Shown here one piece after another: positions 7,627 through 17,014 of a DNA stretch of 55,000 bases. The DNA lies in NCBI RefSeq assembly GCF_910584465.1, contig NZ_CAJUBK010000010.1:1-55000 (forward strand), in the 5' to 3' direction. Source of the stretch: an uncultured Oscillibacter sp. GTDB lineage: Bacteria; Bacillota; Clostridia; Oscillospirales; Oscillospiraceae. A program made the position numbers and the translations under genes. The notes beneath the pieces are model-generated. The model was given only the letters and a program-made list of their open reading frames with translations, was not told where the DNA came from and ran no database searches. The first letter of the stretch is position 1. Every line of letters begins with the position of its first letter.

Positions 7627-7660
7627 CAAAATGGACCGGCCGGTCTTTCAGCCGGTCCAT
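7627..7660 (-). terminator. Terminator of psuK-psuG
   Basis: A perfect 10-bp stem (ATGGACCGGC) closes a 10-base loop and is followed by TTTGC on the minus strand. Confidence 0.8.
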
Positions 7661-7673
7661 CTTGACACGGGAT

Positions 7674-8603
7674 TCAGTCCTTGGCGAGCTTGCTCAGCTC
7701 CGCCGCGGTCTTCGCGGCCAGGCGGGCGTTGTTGTACACCAGCTGGATGTTGCTGGCCAGGGAGTCGCCGCCGGTGAGATCCTTGATCTTCGCCAGCAGG
7801 AAGGGGGTGGTCTCCTTGCCGTGGATGCCCAGCTCCTTGGCCTCGGCCACGGCGTCGTCGATGGCTTTGCCGATGACCGCCGCGTCCATGGACCACTCCT
7901 CCGGGATGGGGTTCGCCACCAGCATACCGCCGCCCAGGCCGGAGTCCTGCTTGACATAGAAGATCTTGGCCAGGTCCTCGGGGGCGTCGATGCGGTAGTC
8001 CACCCGGAAGCCGCTCTTGCGGGTGTAGAAGGCGGGGAGCTCCTCGGTGCCGTAGCCGATCACGGGCACGCCGTGGGTCTCCAGGTATTCCAGGGTCAGG
8101 CCCAGGTCCAGGATGGACTTGGCCCCGGCGCAGACGACCATGACGGGAGTGCGGGCCAGCTCCTCCAGGTCGGCGGAGATGTCCATGGTGGTCTCGGCGC
8201 CCCGGTGGACGCCGCCGATGCCGCCGGTGGCGAAGACCTGGATGCCCGCCATGTGGGCCACGATCATGGTGGTGGTGACGGTGGTGGCGCCGTCCTTCCC
8301 CTGGGCCACCAGGACGGGCAGGTCCCGGCGGCTGGCCTTGGCCACGCCCGCGCCGGTCTTGCCCAGGTAGTCGATCTGCTCCGGGGAGAGGCCGGCTTTC
8401 AGCCGTCCGCCCAGCACGGCGATCGTGGCGGGGACGGCCCCGTTCTCCCGGATGATGGACTCCACCTTCAGGGCGGTCTCCACGTTCTGGGGATAGGGCA
8501 TCCCGTGGGAGATGATGGTGGACTCCAGGGCCACCACCGGCTTCCCGGCGGCCAGGGCTTCCTGCACTTCGGGGGCGATGTCGAGATACTTGTTCATGTT
8601 CAT
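7674..8603 (-). CDS. psuG: Pseudouridine-5'-phosphate glycosidase
   Basis: PsuG reversibly cleaves pseudouridine 5'-phosphate to uracil and ribose 5-phosphate in nucleoside salvage. The 309-aa product shows the family motifs in order: KPVVALESTIISHGMPYPQN, VPATIAVLGGRLKAGLS, KASRRDLPVLVAQGKDGATTV, GGIGGVHRG and GYGTEELPAFYTRKSG, with PIPEEWSMD near the C-terminus. The ATG at 8603 has GGAGG seven bases upstream. The kinase gene lies 43 bases upstream on the same strand, which is the usual pathway pairing. Confidence 0.95.
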   Translation of the reverse strand: MNMNKYLDIAPEVQEALAAGKPVVALESTIISHGMPYPQNVETALKVESIIRENGAVPATIAVLGGRLKAGLSPEQIDYLGKTGAGVAKASRRDLPVLVAQGKDGATTVTTTMIVAHMAGIQVFATGGIGGVHRGAETTMDISADLEELARTPVMVVCAGAKSILDLGLTLEYLETHGVPVIGYGTEELPAFYTRKSGFRVDYRIDAPEDLAKIFYVKQDSGLGGGMLVANPIPEEWSMDAAVIGKAIDDAVAEAKELGIHGKETTPFLLAKIKDLTGGDSLASNIQLVYNNARLAAKTAAELSKLAKD

Positions 8604-8646
8604 GATGAAACCTCCAAATATGATCGATCTTTCGATGGATGAACGC

Positions 8647-9726
8647 TCATGCACCGAGGCGGGCCTTCAGCGCGGCCTCGCTCATCTGCGGGTTGATGGT
8701 CTCCCCGCTCTCCATGGCGATGGAGGAGGCGGCGAGGCCCGCCCGGGCGGTCTCCGCCAGGTCCGTGCCCTGGAGATAGGCCCAGGCGATGGCGGCCATG
8801 AAGGCGTCGCCGCAGCCCGTGGCGTTGACCAGCTCCGCCGGGAGGCAGGGGAGATGGACCCGGCCGCTGTGGTCGGCGGCGAAGACGCCGTCCGCGCCCA
8901 GGGAGAGGAACACCCGCCGCAGCCCCGTCTCCAGCAGGACGTCGGCGGCCCGCTCCAGGCTGGCCTCGTCGGTGATGGGCACGCCGGAGAGGAGCTCCGC
9001 CTCCAGGCGGTTGGGCTTCAGGGTGTGGAGCCTGCCCAGGACGGGCTTGAGCTTCACGGCCTTGGCGGTGGAGACCGGGTCGGCGAAGAGGGGCGCGCTG
9101 CACTCCTCCGCGAGCCAGGCGATGCTCTCCTCCGGGATGTTGGTGTCCAGCACCACCACTTGGCTCCCGTCCAGGAGCGCCCGCCGCTGGGAGAGGAGCT
9201 GGGGGGTCAGGTGGGAATAGATCTCCATGTCGCTGACGGCCAGGGCCATGTCGCCCCGCTCGTCGTTGATGAAGAGGTACGTGGAGGTCCGCCCGCCGGG
9301 GATGATGGGGGAATGGGAGATGTCGATGCCCAGCTCCGCGCAGCTGGCGGCGAGCTTCTGGGCGTTGAGGTCGTCGCCGAAGGCGGTCACCAGCCGCACG
9401 TCCAGGCCCAGCAGGGCCATGTTGTGGGCGATGTTCCGCCCCACGCCCCCCAGGGAGGAGAGGACCGCGCCGGGGTTGGAGTCCCGGGCCACCAGCGCCG
9501 CCGAGGGGCGGCCCCCGATGTCCACGTTGACGCCGCCGACGACGGTGACGTAGGGCGCGGTCTGGACGATGTAGCCCTTGCCGGTGATATAGCCTTTCTT
9601 CATCAGGTTGGAGATATGCACGGCGACGGAGGAGCGGGTGATGCCCGCCTTGTCCGCCAGCTCTTTCTGGGAGATCAGGGGGTTCTCCTCGATCCAGTTC
9701 AAAAGCTGCCGTTCCCGCTTGGTCAT
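8647..9726 (-). CDS. psuK: Pseudouridine kinase with N-terminal helix-turn-helix
   Basis: A 359-aa fusion. Residues 1-55 form a winged helix (TKRERQLLNWIEENPLISQKELADKAGITRSSVAVHISNLMKKGYI). The rest is a PfkB kinase: VVGGVNVDIGG, LGGVGRNIAHNMALLG, ADPVSTAKA and the anion-hole/catalytic NATGCGDAFMAAI. It phosphorylates pseudouridine for PsuG. The DNA-binding part suggests it also regulates its own operon, and an inverted repeat sits at the promoter. The ATG at 9726 has GGAGGTG upstream; the alternative start 21 bases earlier lacks one. Such HTH-PfkB fusions are known among PsuK-like proteins. Confidence 0.9.
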   Translation of the reverse strand: MTKRERQLLNWIEENPLISQKELADKAGITRSSVAVHISNLMKKGYITGKGYIVQTAPYVTVVGGVNVDIGGRPSAALVARDSNPGAVLSSLGGVGRNIAHNMALLGLDVRLVTAFGDDLNAQKLAASCAELGIDISHSPIIPGGRTSTYLFINDERGDMALAVSDMEIYSHLTPQLLSQRRALLDGSQVVVLDTNIPEESIAWLAEECSAPLFADPVSTAKAVKLKPVLGRLHTLKPNRLEAELLSGVPITDEASLERAADVLLETGLRRVFLSLGADGVFAADHSGRVHLPCLPAELVNATGCGDAFMAAIAWAYLQGTDLAETARAGLAASSIAMESGETINPQMSEAALKARLGA

Positions 9727-9738
9727 GTTCCACCTCCG

Positions 9739-9776
9739 AATAAGCAAATACTTAGTAAGCTCATCTAATGCTTATT
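9739..9776. promoter_or_regulatory. Inverted-repeat operator candidate at the psuKG promoter
   Basis: AATAAGCA and TGCTTATT form an 8-bp perfect inverted repeat with a 22-base spacer. The right arm overlaps the -10 box of psuK. This is a likely binding site for the PsuK helix-turn-helix domain (inference). Confidence 0.5.
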
Positions 9777-9801
9777 TTACACGAGATCCCCGATTTGTCA
9801 A
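9774..9801 (-). promoter_or_regulatory. psuKG promoter
   Basis: TTGACA (9801-9796) and TAAAAT (9779-9774) on the minus strand with a 16-base spacer. Confidence 0.75.
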
Positions 9802-9928
9802 CCCCAGATCTTTACTTTCTCCCCATTTTGTCCGATCCCGCCCGCGCCGCCGGATGCCGCTCCTCTCCTCCGTCCCGGCAGATCGGGGACCATCGGTCCG
9901 TCCCAGGCGGCCGACCGTCGGCTTCCTC

Positions 9929-9957
9929 TGGACGGGGAGGGGCCTTTTGGGTATACT
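9929..9957 (+). promoter_or_regulatory. Probable promoter of the LytTR operon
   Basis: TATACT (9952-9957) lies 17 bases after TGGACG (4 of 6 consensus), 25 bases before the GTG start. Confidence 0.4.
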
Positions 9958-9981
9958 GGGGGGCAGAGAGGAGGGAGAGAC

Positions 9982-10419
9982 GTGAGGATCGATGTGGAAC
10001 TGGACCCGGAGCTGAGGGAGCTGCTGGTCAAGATCCTGGCCCCGGGGGAGTCGCCCGAGCTGGCGGCGCTGCTGGGGCGGCTGGAGGGGCCGGAGCGCCT
10101 GCTGGGCTTCCAGGGCCCGAAGGCCGTGCCGCTGGAGCCGGGGGAGGTCCTGCGCTTCTACGGCGAGGACAAGGAGGTCCGGGCCCAGACCGTGGACGGG
10201 CGGGCCTACACCGTCCGCCTCCGGCTCTACGAGCTGGAGGAACGGCTGGACCGGCGGACGTTCATCCGGGTGTCCCACTCCGAGATCGTCAACTGGGAGC
10301 GGGTGACGGCCTTGGACCTGAGCCTGACGGGGACCATCCGGGTGACGCTGGAGGGCGGGACGGCCACCTATGTCTCCCGGCGGTATGTGAAGAAGATCAA
10401 GGAGGTGCTGGGGATATGA
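9982..10419 (+). CDS. LytTR-domain DNA-binding regulator without receiver
   Basis: A 145-aa protein with a GTG start behind GAGGAGGGAGAG. Residues 45-145 are a LytTR domain: EVLRFYGEDKEVRAQTVDGRAYTVRLRLYELEERL, then the hallmark TFIRVSHSEIVNWERVTALDL and a C-terminal YVSRRYVKKIKEVLG. The N-terminal 45 residues are a short helical region, not a phosphoacceptor receiver. The next gene overlaps by four bases (ATGA) and encodes a DUF3021 membrane protein. LytTR/DUF3021 pairs form membrane-linked regulatory units in Firmicutes. Confidence 0.88.
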   Translation: MRIDVELDPELRELLVKILAPGESPELAALLGRLEGPERLLGFQGPKAVPLEPGEVLRFYGEDKEVRAQTVDGRAYTVRLRLYELEERLDRRTFIRVSHSEIVNWERVTALDLSLTGTIRVTLEGGTATYVSRRYVKKIKEVLGI

Positions 10420-11240
10420 GCGAGCGCGAGGTCTGGCGGGAGTTCGTCCGCCGGGCGCGGCTGGGGGCCCCCTGGGGGGGCCTGGCGGTGATCATGCTGT
10501 TCGTGGCGGGCAGCGCCTTCGCCTATCCCAGGCCGGAGGGGGCCTGCGTGCCCCTGGTGACCGCCGCCATGGCGGAGGCGTATGGGGATCCGGTGTCCGC
10601 CGCCTTCGTGCAGATCTTCTGGTCCGGCCTGCTGGGCGCGGCCCTGGGCACCATGGAGGTCCCCTTCCTGCTGGAGCGGCGGACGCTCCTCTGGTCCGCG
10701 GTCCACTTCCTGGCCACGGCGGCGGTGGCCTCCCTGGCGGGGTGGCGGTGCCGGTGGTTTTCGTATATGGATACCTGGCTGTGCCTGCTGGGGCTGCTGC
10801 TCTTATGCTATGTGCTGAAGTGGCTGGTCCGCTTTTTGGAGTGGCAGGCGGACGTGCTGGCGATCCGGAGGTCCTCCGGCCTGGAGGCAGCGGAGCCGCC
10901 CTGGCGGACGCTGGCGCCCTACCTCCTGCTGGCGGCGGCGGTGGAGCTGCTGCTGCCGCCGGGGCTGATGCTGGCGGACGCCCGGGACTTCCCGGTGCTG
11001 ACGGGGATCTTTTACCCCTTCCTCATCCTGCCCCTGTCCTGCTTTTTCGGCGCCTGCCCCCTGGGGAGGCGGCTGCGCCGCTGGTGGCTGGCCTATCCCC
11101 CGGCCTGCGCGGCGCTGACGCTGCCCTGCGTGTTCCTGGTGTACAACCACACGGCGCTCTTCCAGGTCTGGGCGGCGGGGCTGTCCGCCCTGGCGGGGGG
11201 CTTGCTGGGCATGATCCTGCGGGAGAAGAAAAAACTTTGA
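10416..11240 (+). CDS. DUF3021-type membrane protein, double length
   Basis: The start overlaps the LytTR stop (ATGA). Of 274 residues, about 1-140 contain four hydrophobic segments with the DUF3021 layout. A second half (150-274) has four more segments: APYLLLAAAVELLLPPGLML, FYPFLILPLSCFFGAC, WWLAYPPACAALTLPCVFLVY and VWAAGLSALAGGLLGMIL. Typical DUF3021 proteins end after the first half, so the second part is an unusual extension that I cannot assign. It probably holds or modulates the LytTR regulator at the membrane (inference from pairing). Confidence 0.7.
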   Translation: MSEREVWREFVRRARLGAPWGGLAVIMLFVAGSAFAYPRPEGACVPLVTAAMAEAYGDPVSAAFVQIFWSGLLGAALGTMEVPFLLERRTLLWSAVHFLATAAVASLAGWRCRWFSYMDTWLCLLGLLLLCYVLKWLVRFLEWQADVLAIRRSSGLEAAEPPWRTLAPYLLLAAAVELLLPPGLMLADARDFPVLTGIFYPFLILPLSCFFGACPLGRRLRRWWLAYPPACAALTLPCVFLVYNHTALFQVWAAGLSALAGGLLGMILREKKKL

Positions 11241-11255
11241 CGGACCGGGAACGAA

Positions 11256-11294
11256 ACCGCCTCCTTTCCCGACTAAACAGGAAAAGGAGGCGGT
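11256..11294 (+). promoter_or_regulatory. Hairpin covering the lipoprotein ribosome site
   Basis: ACCGCCTCCTTT (11256-11267) is perfectly complementary to AAAGGAGGCGGT (11283-11294), a 12-bp stem with a 15-base loop. The right arm contains the AGGAGG of the gene starting at 11299. No U-run follows, so translational control seems more likely than termination. Confidence 0.55.
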
Positions 11295-11298
11295 CTTC

Positions 11299-12255
11299 AT
11301 GAAGCTCTGGAGATTTGGTTTGACGCTGGCCCTCTGCCTGTCGCTGTCCGCCTGCGGGAGCGCCCCGGCGGCGGGGCCCTCTTCCCCCGGCGGGGAGAGC
11401 GGGGCGGACGCGTCCCGGACCGGCGCCCCGGCGGGGGCCCCCGGCTCCGGGGGATCCCGCCTCTCCCTGGACCCGGACGAGGAGCCCACAGTCGTGACCT
11501 GCCGCATCGTGGATGGGGCGGAGGACGGGGATCTGCTCCTGGCGGAGCTGGGGGAGGGCCTTCACGGCGGGGGCGGGGTCTACCGGCTGGACACGGAGGA
11601 TGTGCCCGTGACCCTGGACGGCGGACCGGCGGGCCCCTCCGCCCTGGCGGACGGCATGACGGTGGAGGTGGCCTTCAACGGCATGGTGATGGAGACCTTC
11701 CCCGCCCGGTTCGGGGAGGTCTATGGCGTGACGGCCTGGTCCATCGGCCGGGGGGAGGACCCCGGCGGGACCTGCTATGACCTCTGCGGGCTGTACCTCC
11801 AGGTGCTGGACGATCTGTGGAACAAGGACCCGGCATTGAACGAGGACATCTCCGTAGCGGGACTGGACCTCTCCCGGGCCCCCGGCGGGCTGAGCGAAAG
11901 CGAGGAGGCCGCTCTGGCCTGGCGCTTCGGGGAGACGCACGGCGTGGAGGTGGTGGCGGGGACCTTCGACGAGCTGAAGGAGCAGGGCTATTTCTCCGCG
12001 TCCTCCGTCAGCACCCCCAAGCCGGAGGACGGGGAGGACAGCCCCCTCTGGTATCAGTGGGAGGACGGGTGCCTGTTCTCCATCACGCCCAACGAGGAGC
12101 ACGCGGAGGAGATCTGCTCCCTGCCCACGCTGTTCTTCAACGCGGAGAAGTGGCGGTCCCCCCTGGGAGCGTACTGCTTCTATGACTGTTCCGCCGTGTG
12201 GCCGGAGTGCGGGACCTGGAGCGGCTACAGCATCGGCGGCGAGATGATCTCGTGA
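11299..12255 (+). CDS. Secreted lipoprotein, function unknown
   Basis: A 318-aa protein with a lipoprotein signal: MKLWRFGLTLALCLSLSACGS, lipobox LSAC with Cys at residue 19. A low-complexity Gly/Ser/Pro linker follows. The region around 65-150 contains VTCRIVDGAEDGDLLLAELGEG and MTVEVAFNGMVMETFPARFGEVYGV, a pattern of small beta domains also present in the next gene product. No enzyme motif is visible. It should be anchored to the outer face of the membrane. The start has AGGAGG inside a hairpin. The pair follows the LytTR/DUF3021 genes and may belong to their regulon. Confidence 0.72.
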   Translation: MKLWRFGLTLALCLSLSACGSAPAAGPSSPGGESGADASRTGAPAGAPGSGGSRLSLDPDEEPTVVTCRIVDGAEDGDLLLAELGEGLHGGGGVYRLDTEDVPVTLDGGPAGPSALADGMTVEVAFNGMVMETFPARFGEVYGVTAWSIGRGEDPGGTCYDLCGLYLQVLDDLWNKDPALNEDISVAGLDLSRAPGGLSESEEAALAWRFGETHGVEVVAGTFDELKEQGYFSASSVSTPKPEDGEDSPLWYQWEDGCLFSITPNEEHAEEICSLPTLFFNAEKWRSPLGAYCFYDCSAVWPECGTWSGYSIGGEMIS

Positions 12256-12269
12256 AGGAGGGATGGCTT

Positions 12270-12965
12270 GTGAGACGGATCGGCATCTCGATCGTTGCCC
12301 TGGCGCTCCTGCTGACCGCCTGTGCCGCCCCGGCGAAGGGGCCGGAGCGGACGGAGACGGAGGGCCGTCTCCTGCTGGCGGAGGACGGGGGCGCCCTGCT
12401 GGTGGCGGAGGACGGGACCCCCATGGTCCTCTCCGCCCAGGCGGAGGGAGAGGACCCCTGGGCGGGCTTCCAAAGCGGGGACCGGGTCCGGGTGACGCAC
12501 GACGGCGTATGCGAGACTTATCCCGCCCGGACCGGAGTTTACGAGTGGGAGCGGCTGGAGGAGGGCACGCTGGCGGACGTCCCGGAGGAAGCCCTGGAAA
12601 GCCTGGAGGCCCTGGGCTGGGACTTCGGCCGGGAGGCCCACGGACCGGCGGCGGAGCCCCAGACGGCGGAGGGCCCGGTGACGGTCTATTGCGGGAACAC
12701 CGTGACGGAGGTGACGCTGGAGGGGGAGACCTACTCCTTCTGGGGCGGCGACTCCGTGACCCTGACGGACATCGTCATCCACTTGGACTACGATCCGGAG
12801 GCCGTCTGTAAGTGCCTGCCCGAGTTCACGGTGGATACGGAGTTTGGGGGCGGCTACGGCGTGAGCCTGACGGAGAGCTACGTCCGCTGCGAGGCCGGCC
12901 AGGCCCCCCTGACGGCGGAGCAGACGGACGAGATCCGGGGGATCGTCGAGCGGAACTGTGGATGA
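12270..12965 (+). CDS. Secreted lipoprotein, related to the preceding one
   Basis: The GTG at 12270 behind AAGGAGGGATGG gives 231 aa with signal and lipobox MRRIGISIVALALLLTACAAP. Residues about 30-95 (GRLLLAEDGGALLVAEDGTPMVLSAQ... FQSGDRVRVTHDGVCETYPARTGVYEWERLEEG) parallel the MTVEVAFNGMVMETFPARFGEVYGVTAW segment of the upstream lipoprotein, so the two share a small beta domain. A C-terminal region starting with VTVYCGNTVTEVTLEGETYSFWGGD follows. It starts 15 bases after the previous stop and ends at a terminator. Function unknown. Confidence 0.72.
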   Translation: MRRIGISIVALALLLTACAAPAKGPERTETEGRLLLAEDGGALLVAEDGTPMVLSAQAEGEDPWAGFQSGDRVRVTHDGVCETYPARTGVYEWERLEEGTLADVPEEALESLEALGWDFGREAHGPAAEPQTAEGPVTVYCGNTVTEVTLEGETYSFWGGDSVTLTDIVIHLDYDPEAVCKCLPEFTVDTEFGGGYGVSLTESYVRCEAGQAPLTAEQTDEIRGIVERNCG

Positions 12966-13007
12966 AAAACGACAGCGCCCTGGGGCTCCCCAAGGCGCTG
13001 TCGTTTT

Positions 13008-13008
<1 letters not shown>
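12965..13008. terminator. Bidirectional terminator between lipoprotein and asnS genes
   Basis: A perfect 15-bp stem with AAAAACGACAGCGCC as left arm, and a run of six T on the plus side. It serves convergent genes. Confidence 0.92.
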
Positions 13009-14402
<1,394 letters not shown>

Positions 14403-14441
14403 CGTGTTCACCTGATTTCTGTTATTTCATATGGATGCTAC

Positions 14442-14469
14442 ATTATATCACATCCCCGCCCTTTTGCAA
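14442..14469 (-). promoter_or_regulatory. asnS promoter
   Basis: TTGCAA (14469-14464) and TATAAT (14447-14442) on the minus strand with a 16-base spacer. Confidence 0.75.
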
Positions 14470-14507
14470 GGGGGGAGGCGCTTTTCGCCCCGCCCCGGCG
14501 CGGGGAG

Positions 14508-14885
14508 TCAGTCCCGGCGGCCCCAGTTGGGGACGAAATCGCACTCCGGGCAGCGGAACGCCCGCCAGACGAAGGGCCGTATGGTCCAGTCCCGGGCGCT
14601 GAGCTTCCTCCCGCAGAAGGGGCAGCGGCGGAAGGCCAGGATCTCCCCCGCCAGCATCCCCGCCATGCCCAGCAGGAACGCCCCGATCAGCCAGGACGAC
14701 AGCCACGGCGGCGCATCCGCGGGAGACCGGCCGACATACGCCAGCAGCGCCGCCGCGGCCAGCGCCAGGAGCAGGCACGCGTCCGCCAGAGCGGCCGTCC
14801 TGCGGAAGCGCCGGGCCCGGCGGGCCTTCTCCTCGCGGCTCATGGACAGGTCCGGCCGGGGGCCGTCGGGATAGAAGATCTTCAT
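14508..14885 (-). CDS. Small membrane protein with C-terminal zinc-ribbon-like cysteines
   Basis: A 125-aa protein. The N-terminus is cytosolic and basic (REEKARRARRFRRT); two hydrophobic segments follow (AALADACLLLALAAAALLAYV and WLIGAFLLGMAGMLAGEIL). The tail has two Cys pairs, CPFCGRKL and CPECDF, spaced like a zinc ribbon. The ATG follows GGAGGGA. No close family is recognised; the metal-binding tail is inferred from the Cys spacing. Confidence 0.65.
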   Translation of the reverse strand: MKIFYPDGPRPDLSMSREEKARRARRFRRTAALADACLLLALAAAALLAYVGRSPADAPPWLSSWLIGAFLLGMAGMLAGEILAFRRCPFCGRKLSARDWTIRPFVWRAFRCPECDFVPNWGRRD

Positions 14886-14951
14886 GCCAATCCCTCCTGT
14901 TCAGGCTATGATCCAACCGTATACACCGATCCCCGCCCTCCGGGCAAGGGC

Positions 14952-15434
14952 TCACTTATGATATCGCGTCCCCGCGCCGATCTGGAACGCCCGGTAGATC
15001 TGCTCCAGCAGCATCACCCGGGCCAGATGGTGGGGGAAGGTCATGGGGGACATGGACAGCGCCTCCGCGGCCTGGGCCTTGACGGACGCGTGGAGCCCGT
15101 GGGACCCGCCGATGAGGAAGACCAGACGGCCCTCCCCCCGGCCGGCCCAAGCGGCCATGAGCCGGGCCAGCTCCTCGCTGGAGCGCATCCGCCCCTCCAC
15201 GCACAGGGCCACCAGGATGGACGAGGGCGGCAGCTTCCCCCGGATGGCCGCCGCCTCCTTGGCCAGGGCGGCGTCGATCTGGGCCGGGGAGGGATCTTCC
15301 GGCAGACGCTCCTCCGCCAGCTCGACGATCTCCAGCTTGCAGTACCGGCTGAGGCGCTTGGCGTACTCCGCCGCCGCCTCGGCGTAGAACCGCTCTTTCA
15401 GCTTCCCCACGCACAGGAGGGTGATCCGCTGCAT
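14952..15434 (-). CDS. rlmH: 23S rRNA (pseudouridine1915-N3)-methyltransferase RlmH
   Basis: A 160-aa SPOUT methyltransferase of normal length. It contains the AdoMet-binding knot loop VFLIGGSHGLHASVKAQA and the C-terminal signature MTFPHHLARVMLLEQIYRAFQIGAGTRYHK. RlmH methylates N3 of pseudouridine 1915 in helix 69 on 70S ribosomes. The gene overlaps the 3' end of walJ by 37 bases, so translation is probably coupled. The walJ-rlmH neighbourhood is common in Firmicutes. Confidence 0.95.
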   Translation of the reverse strand: MQRITLLCVGKLKERFYAEAAAEYAKRLSRYCKLEIVELAEERLPEDPSPAQIDAALAKEAAAIRGKLPPSSILVALCVEGRMRSSEELARLMAAWAGRGEGRLVFLIGGSHGLHASVKAQAAEALSMSPMTFPHHLARVMLLEQIYRAFQIGAGTRYHK

Positions 15435-16216
15435 ATCGCGCCTCCTTCCAGAGTGTAGGCCCCGCTGAGGCAGTCCCTGGGCGCGGCGGAGAGGCGGGGG
15501 GCCAGCCCCTCGGCCCGCAGGGCCGTCCCCACCGCCCGGAGGGCCATGGCGGGGGTGTTGTTCTCCCGGCTCAGGTGGGCCAGGACGATCTCCCGGGCCC
15601 CCGCCTTGGCCAGGGCGACGGCGAAGGCGGCGGCGTCCTCGTTGCGCAGGTGCCCGCCGGGGCCCAGGATGCGGGCCTTCAAATAGTAGGGATAGGGGCC
15701 GCTGCGCAGGGCCTCCACGTCGTGGTTGGCCTCCAGCACGGCGAGGGAGACGCCGGGGAGGACCGCCTCCGCCTCCGGGGTCACCACACCGCTGTCCGTC
15801 AGCAGGCCGAAGCCGCCGTCCGGGCCGTCGAAGCGGTAGCCGCAGGAGCCGGGCGCGTCATGGGAGGTGGGGAAGGCGCGGACGGAGCAGTCCTTGATGC
15901 GGAAGGAGGCGGAGGCCTCCTCCAGCCGTCCCTCCGGCAGGGCCATGCGGCGCAGCAGGTCTCGGCCCGCCGGGGCGGTGGCGTAGATGGGGCAGTCCGT
16001 GTGCTTGAGCAGGGTCTGGAGGCCGGAGACATGGTCGCTGTGGCCGTGGGTGAGGCACACGGCGTCCAGGTCCCGGAGGTCCAGCCCCAGGGACTGCAGC
16101 CCCTGGCGGATCCGGCGGCAGGAGATGCCCGCGTCCACCAGGACATGGCCCCCCGCCCAGGAGAGCAGCAGCGCGTTCCCGGAGGAACCGCTGGCGAGGG
16201 TATGTACGGTCGTCAA
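15398..16216 (-). CDS. walJ: WalJ/YycJ metallo-beta-lactamase-fold nuclease-like protein
   Basis: The TTG at 16216 follows AAAGGAGG and overlaps the previous stop as TTGA, giving 272 aa. The beta-lactamase fold metal motif CLTHGHSDHVSGL is at about residue 55; further ligands are expected in FPTSHDAPGSCGYRF, LLTDSG and VLEANHDVEALR, with LAHLSRENN near the end. WalJ belongs to the WalRK regulon and is a 5'-3' exonuclease-like protein linked to cell-wall and chromosome coordination. Here it is separated from walI by murA and two small genes. About the last 12 residues overlap rlmH. Confidence 0.9.
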   Translation of the reverse strand: MTTVHTLASGSSGNALLLSWAGGHVLVDAGISCRRIRQGLQSLGLDLRDLDAVCLTHGHSDHVSGLQTLLKHTDCPIYATAPAGRDLLRRMALPEGRLEEASASFRIKDCSVRAFPTSHDAPGSCGYRFDGPDGGFGLLTDSGVVTPEAEAVLPGVSLAVLEANHDVEALRSGPYPYYLKARILGPGGHLRNEDAAAFAVALAKAGAREIVLAHLSRENNTPAMALRAVGTALRAEGLAPRLSAAPRDCLSGAYTLEGGAICSGSPSCAWGS

Positions 16217-16488
16217 AGCGCAGGGCCTCCTTTGCCGTTCAAAAAGTCGCTGAACTCCTTCAGGTCCGCCTTGACCTCCTGGGGGAGGTCGTTGAAGTCC
16301 ACGTTTTGGACCGCGCCCTCCAGGGCGTAGAGATGCACCAGGCAGACCCGGGGATAGAGGAGCTTCAGCCGGAGATACGCCTGCTTGGAGCCCATCCCCG
16401 TCAGCGCCTCGGCGGAGCCGATGCCCGCCGCCGTCAGCTTCCGGGCCATCTCCCTGCCGATGTTGCGCATGGATGTCAGTGCCGTCAT
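16213..16488 (-). CDS. TfoX/Sxy C-terminal domain protein
   Basis: A 91-aa protein consisting only of the TfoX-C helical domain: LTSMRNIGREMARKLTAAGIGSAEALTGMGSKQAYLRLK... VCLVHLYALEGAVQNVDFNDLPQEVKADLKEF. The helix-hairpin-helix-like part (NIGREMARKLTAAGIGS) may bind nucleic acid. In gamma-proteobacteria TfoX governs competence, but stand-alone TfoX-C proteins in Firmicutes have no established role. The ATG follows GGGGAGGGA. Its stop overlaps the walJ start. Confidence 0.88.
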   Translation of the reverse strand: MTALTSMRNIGREMARKLTAAGIGSAEALTGMGSKQAYLRLKLLYPRVCLVHLYALEGAVQNVDFNDLPQEVKADLKEFSDFLNGKGGPAL

Positions 16489-16506
16489 GCCGTCCCTCCC
16501 CGGTCC

Positions 16507-16947
16507 TCACAAGCGCATGTACAAAAGCGGATAAGGCCCGCCCTGTTCGTCGGTCTCCGTCCGCCCGCAGACCCGGAAGCCCATGCGCTCGTAAAAGCCC
16601 CGGGCTTGGGGGTTCTGCTCGTTGACGGCCACTTCCCGGACGGCATAGCGTTCCATCCCGTATTGGACCAGCGTCCTGCCCAGGCCCTTCCCCCGCTCCT
16701 CCGGCAGGAGGAACAGCATCTCCAGTCTGTGCCCGCCGACGCCCATGAAGCCGGCGGGGAGCCCGCGCCCGTCCTCCGCGACGACCAGGTGCGGGACTTC
16801 CCGCAGCGCCTGGGGGACATACGCTCCGATGGCTTCGATCTCCTCTTTGGTGAGGAAGAGGTGGGTGGCTTTTACAGACCTTTCCCAGACCCCCAGCAGA
16901 CGGGAGATCAGCTCCGGCGTCCTGGAGCCCGCTTCGACGATCCTCAT
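16507..16947 (-). CDS. GNAT-family N-acetyltransferase
   Basis: A 146-aa GNAT domain. The acetyl-CoA loop is LEMLFLLPEERGKGLGRTLVQYG at about residues 75-97, followed by VAVNEQNPQARGFYERMGFRVCGRTETDEQG, typical of motif B. The layout resembles putative acetyltransferases annotated YjaB. The substrate is unknown. The ATG at 16947 follows GAGGAGGG. It sits between murA and the TfoX-C gene on the same strand. Confidence 0.85.
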   Translation of the reverse strand: MRIVEAGSRTPELISRLLGVWERSVKATHLFLTKEEIEAIGAYVPQALREVPHLVVAEDGRGLPAGFMGVGGHRLEMLFLLPEERGKGLGRTLVQYGMERYAVREVAVNEQNPQARGFYERMGFRVCGRTETDEQGGPYPLLYMRL

Positions 16948-17014
16948 GAGCCCTCCTCTGCAAAAACCGGGAGACAGGAGGGATCCCCCTCCGTCTCCCG
17001 GCAGATCTCCGATG

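Noticed and set aside
14403..14507. Possible T-box leader before asnS
   Set aside because: The leader between the promoter and the start codon is only about 35 bases and lacks the T-box sequence.
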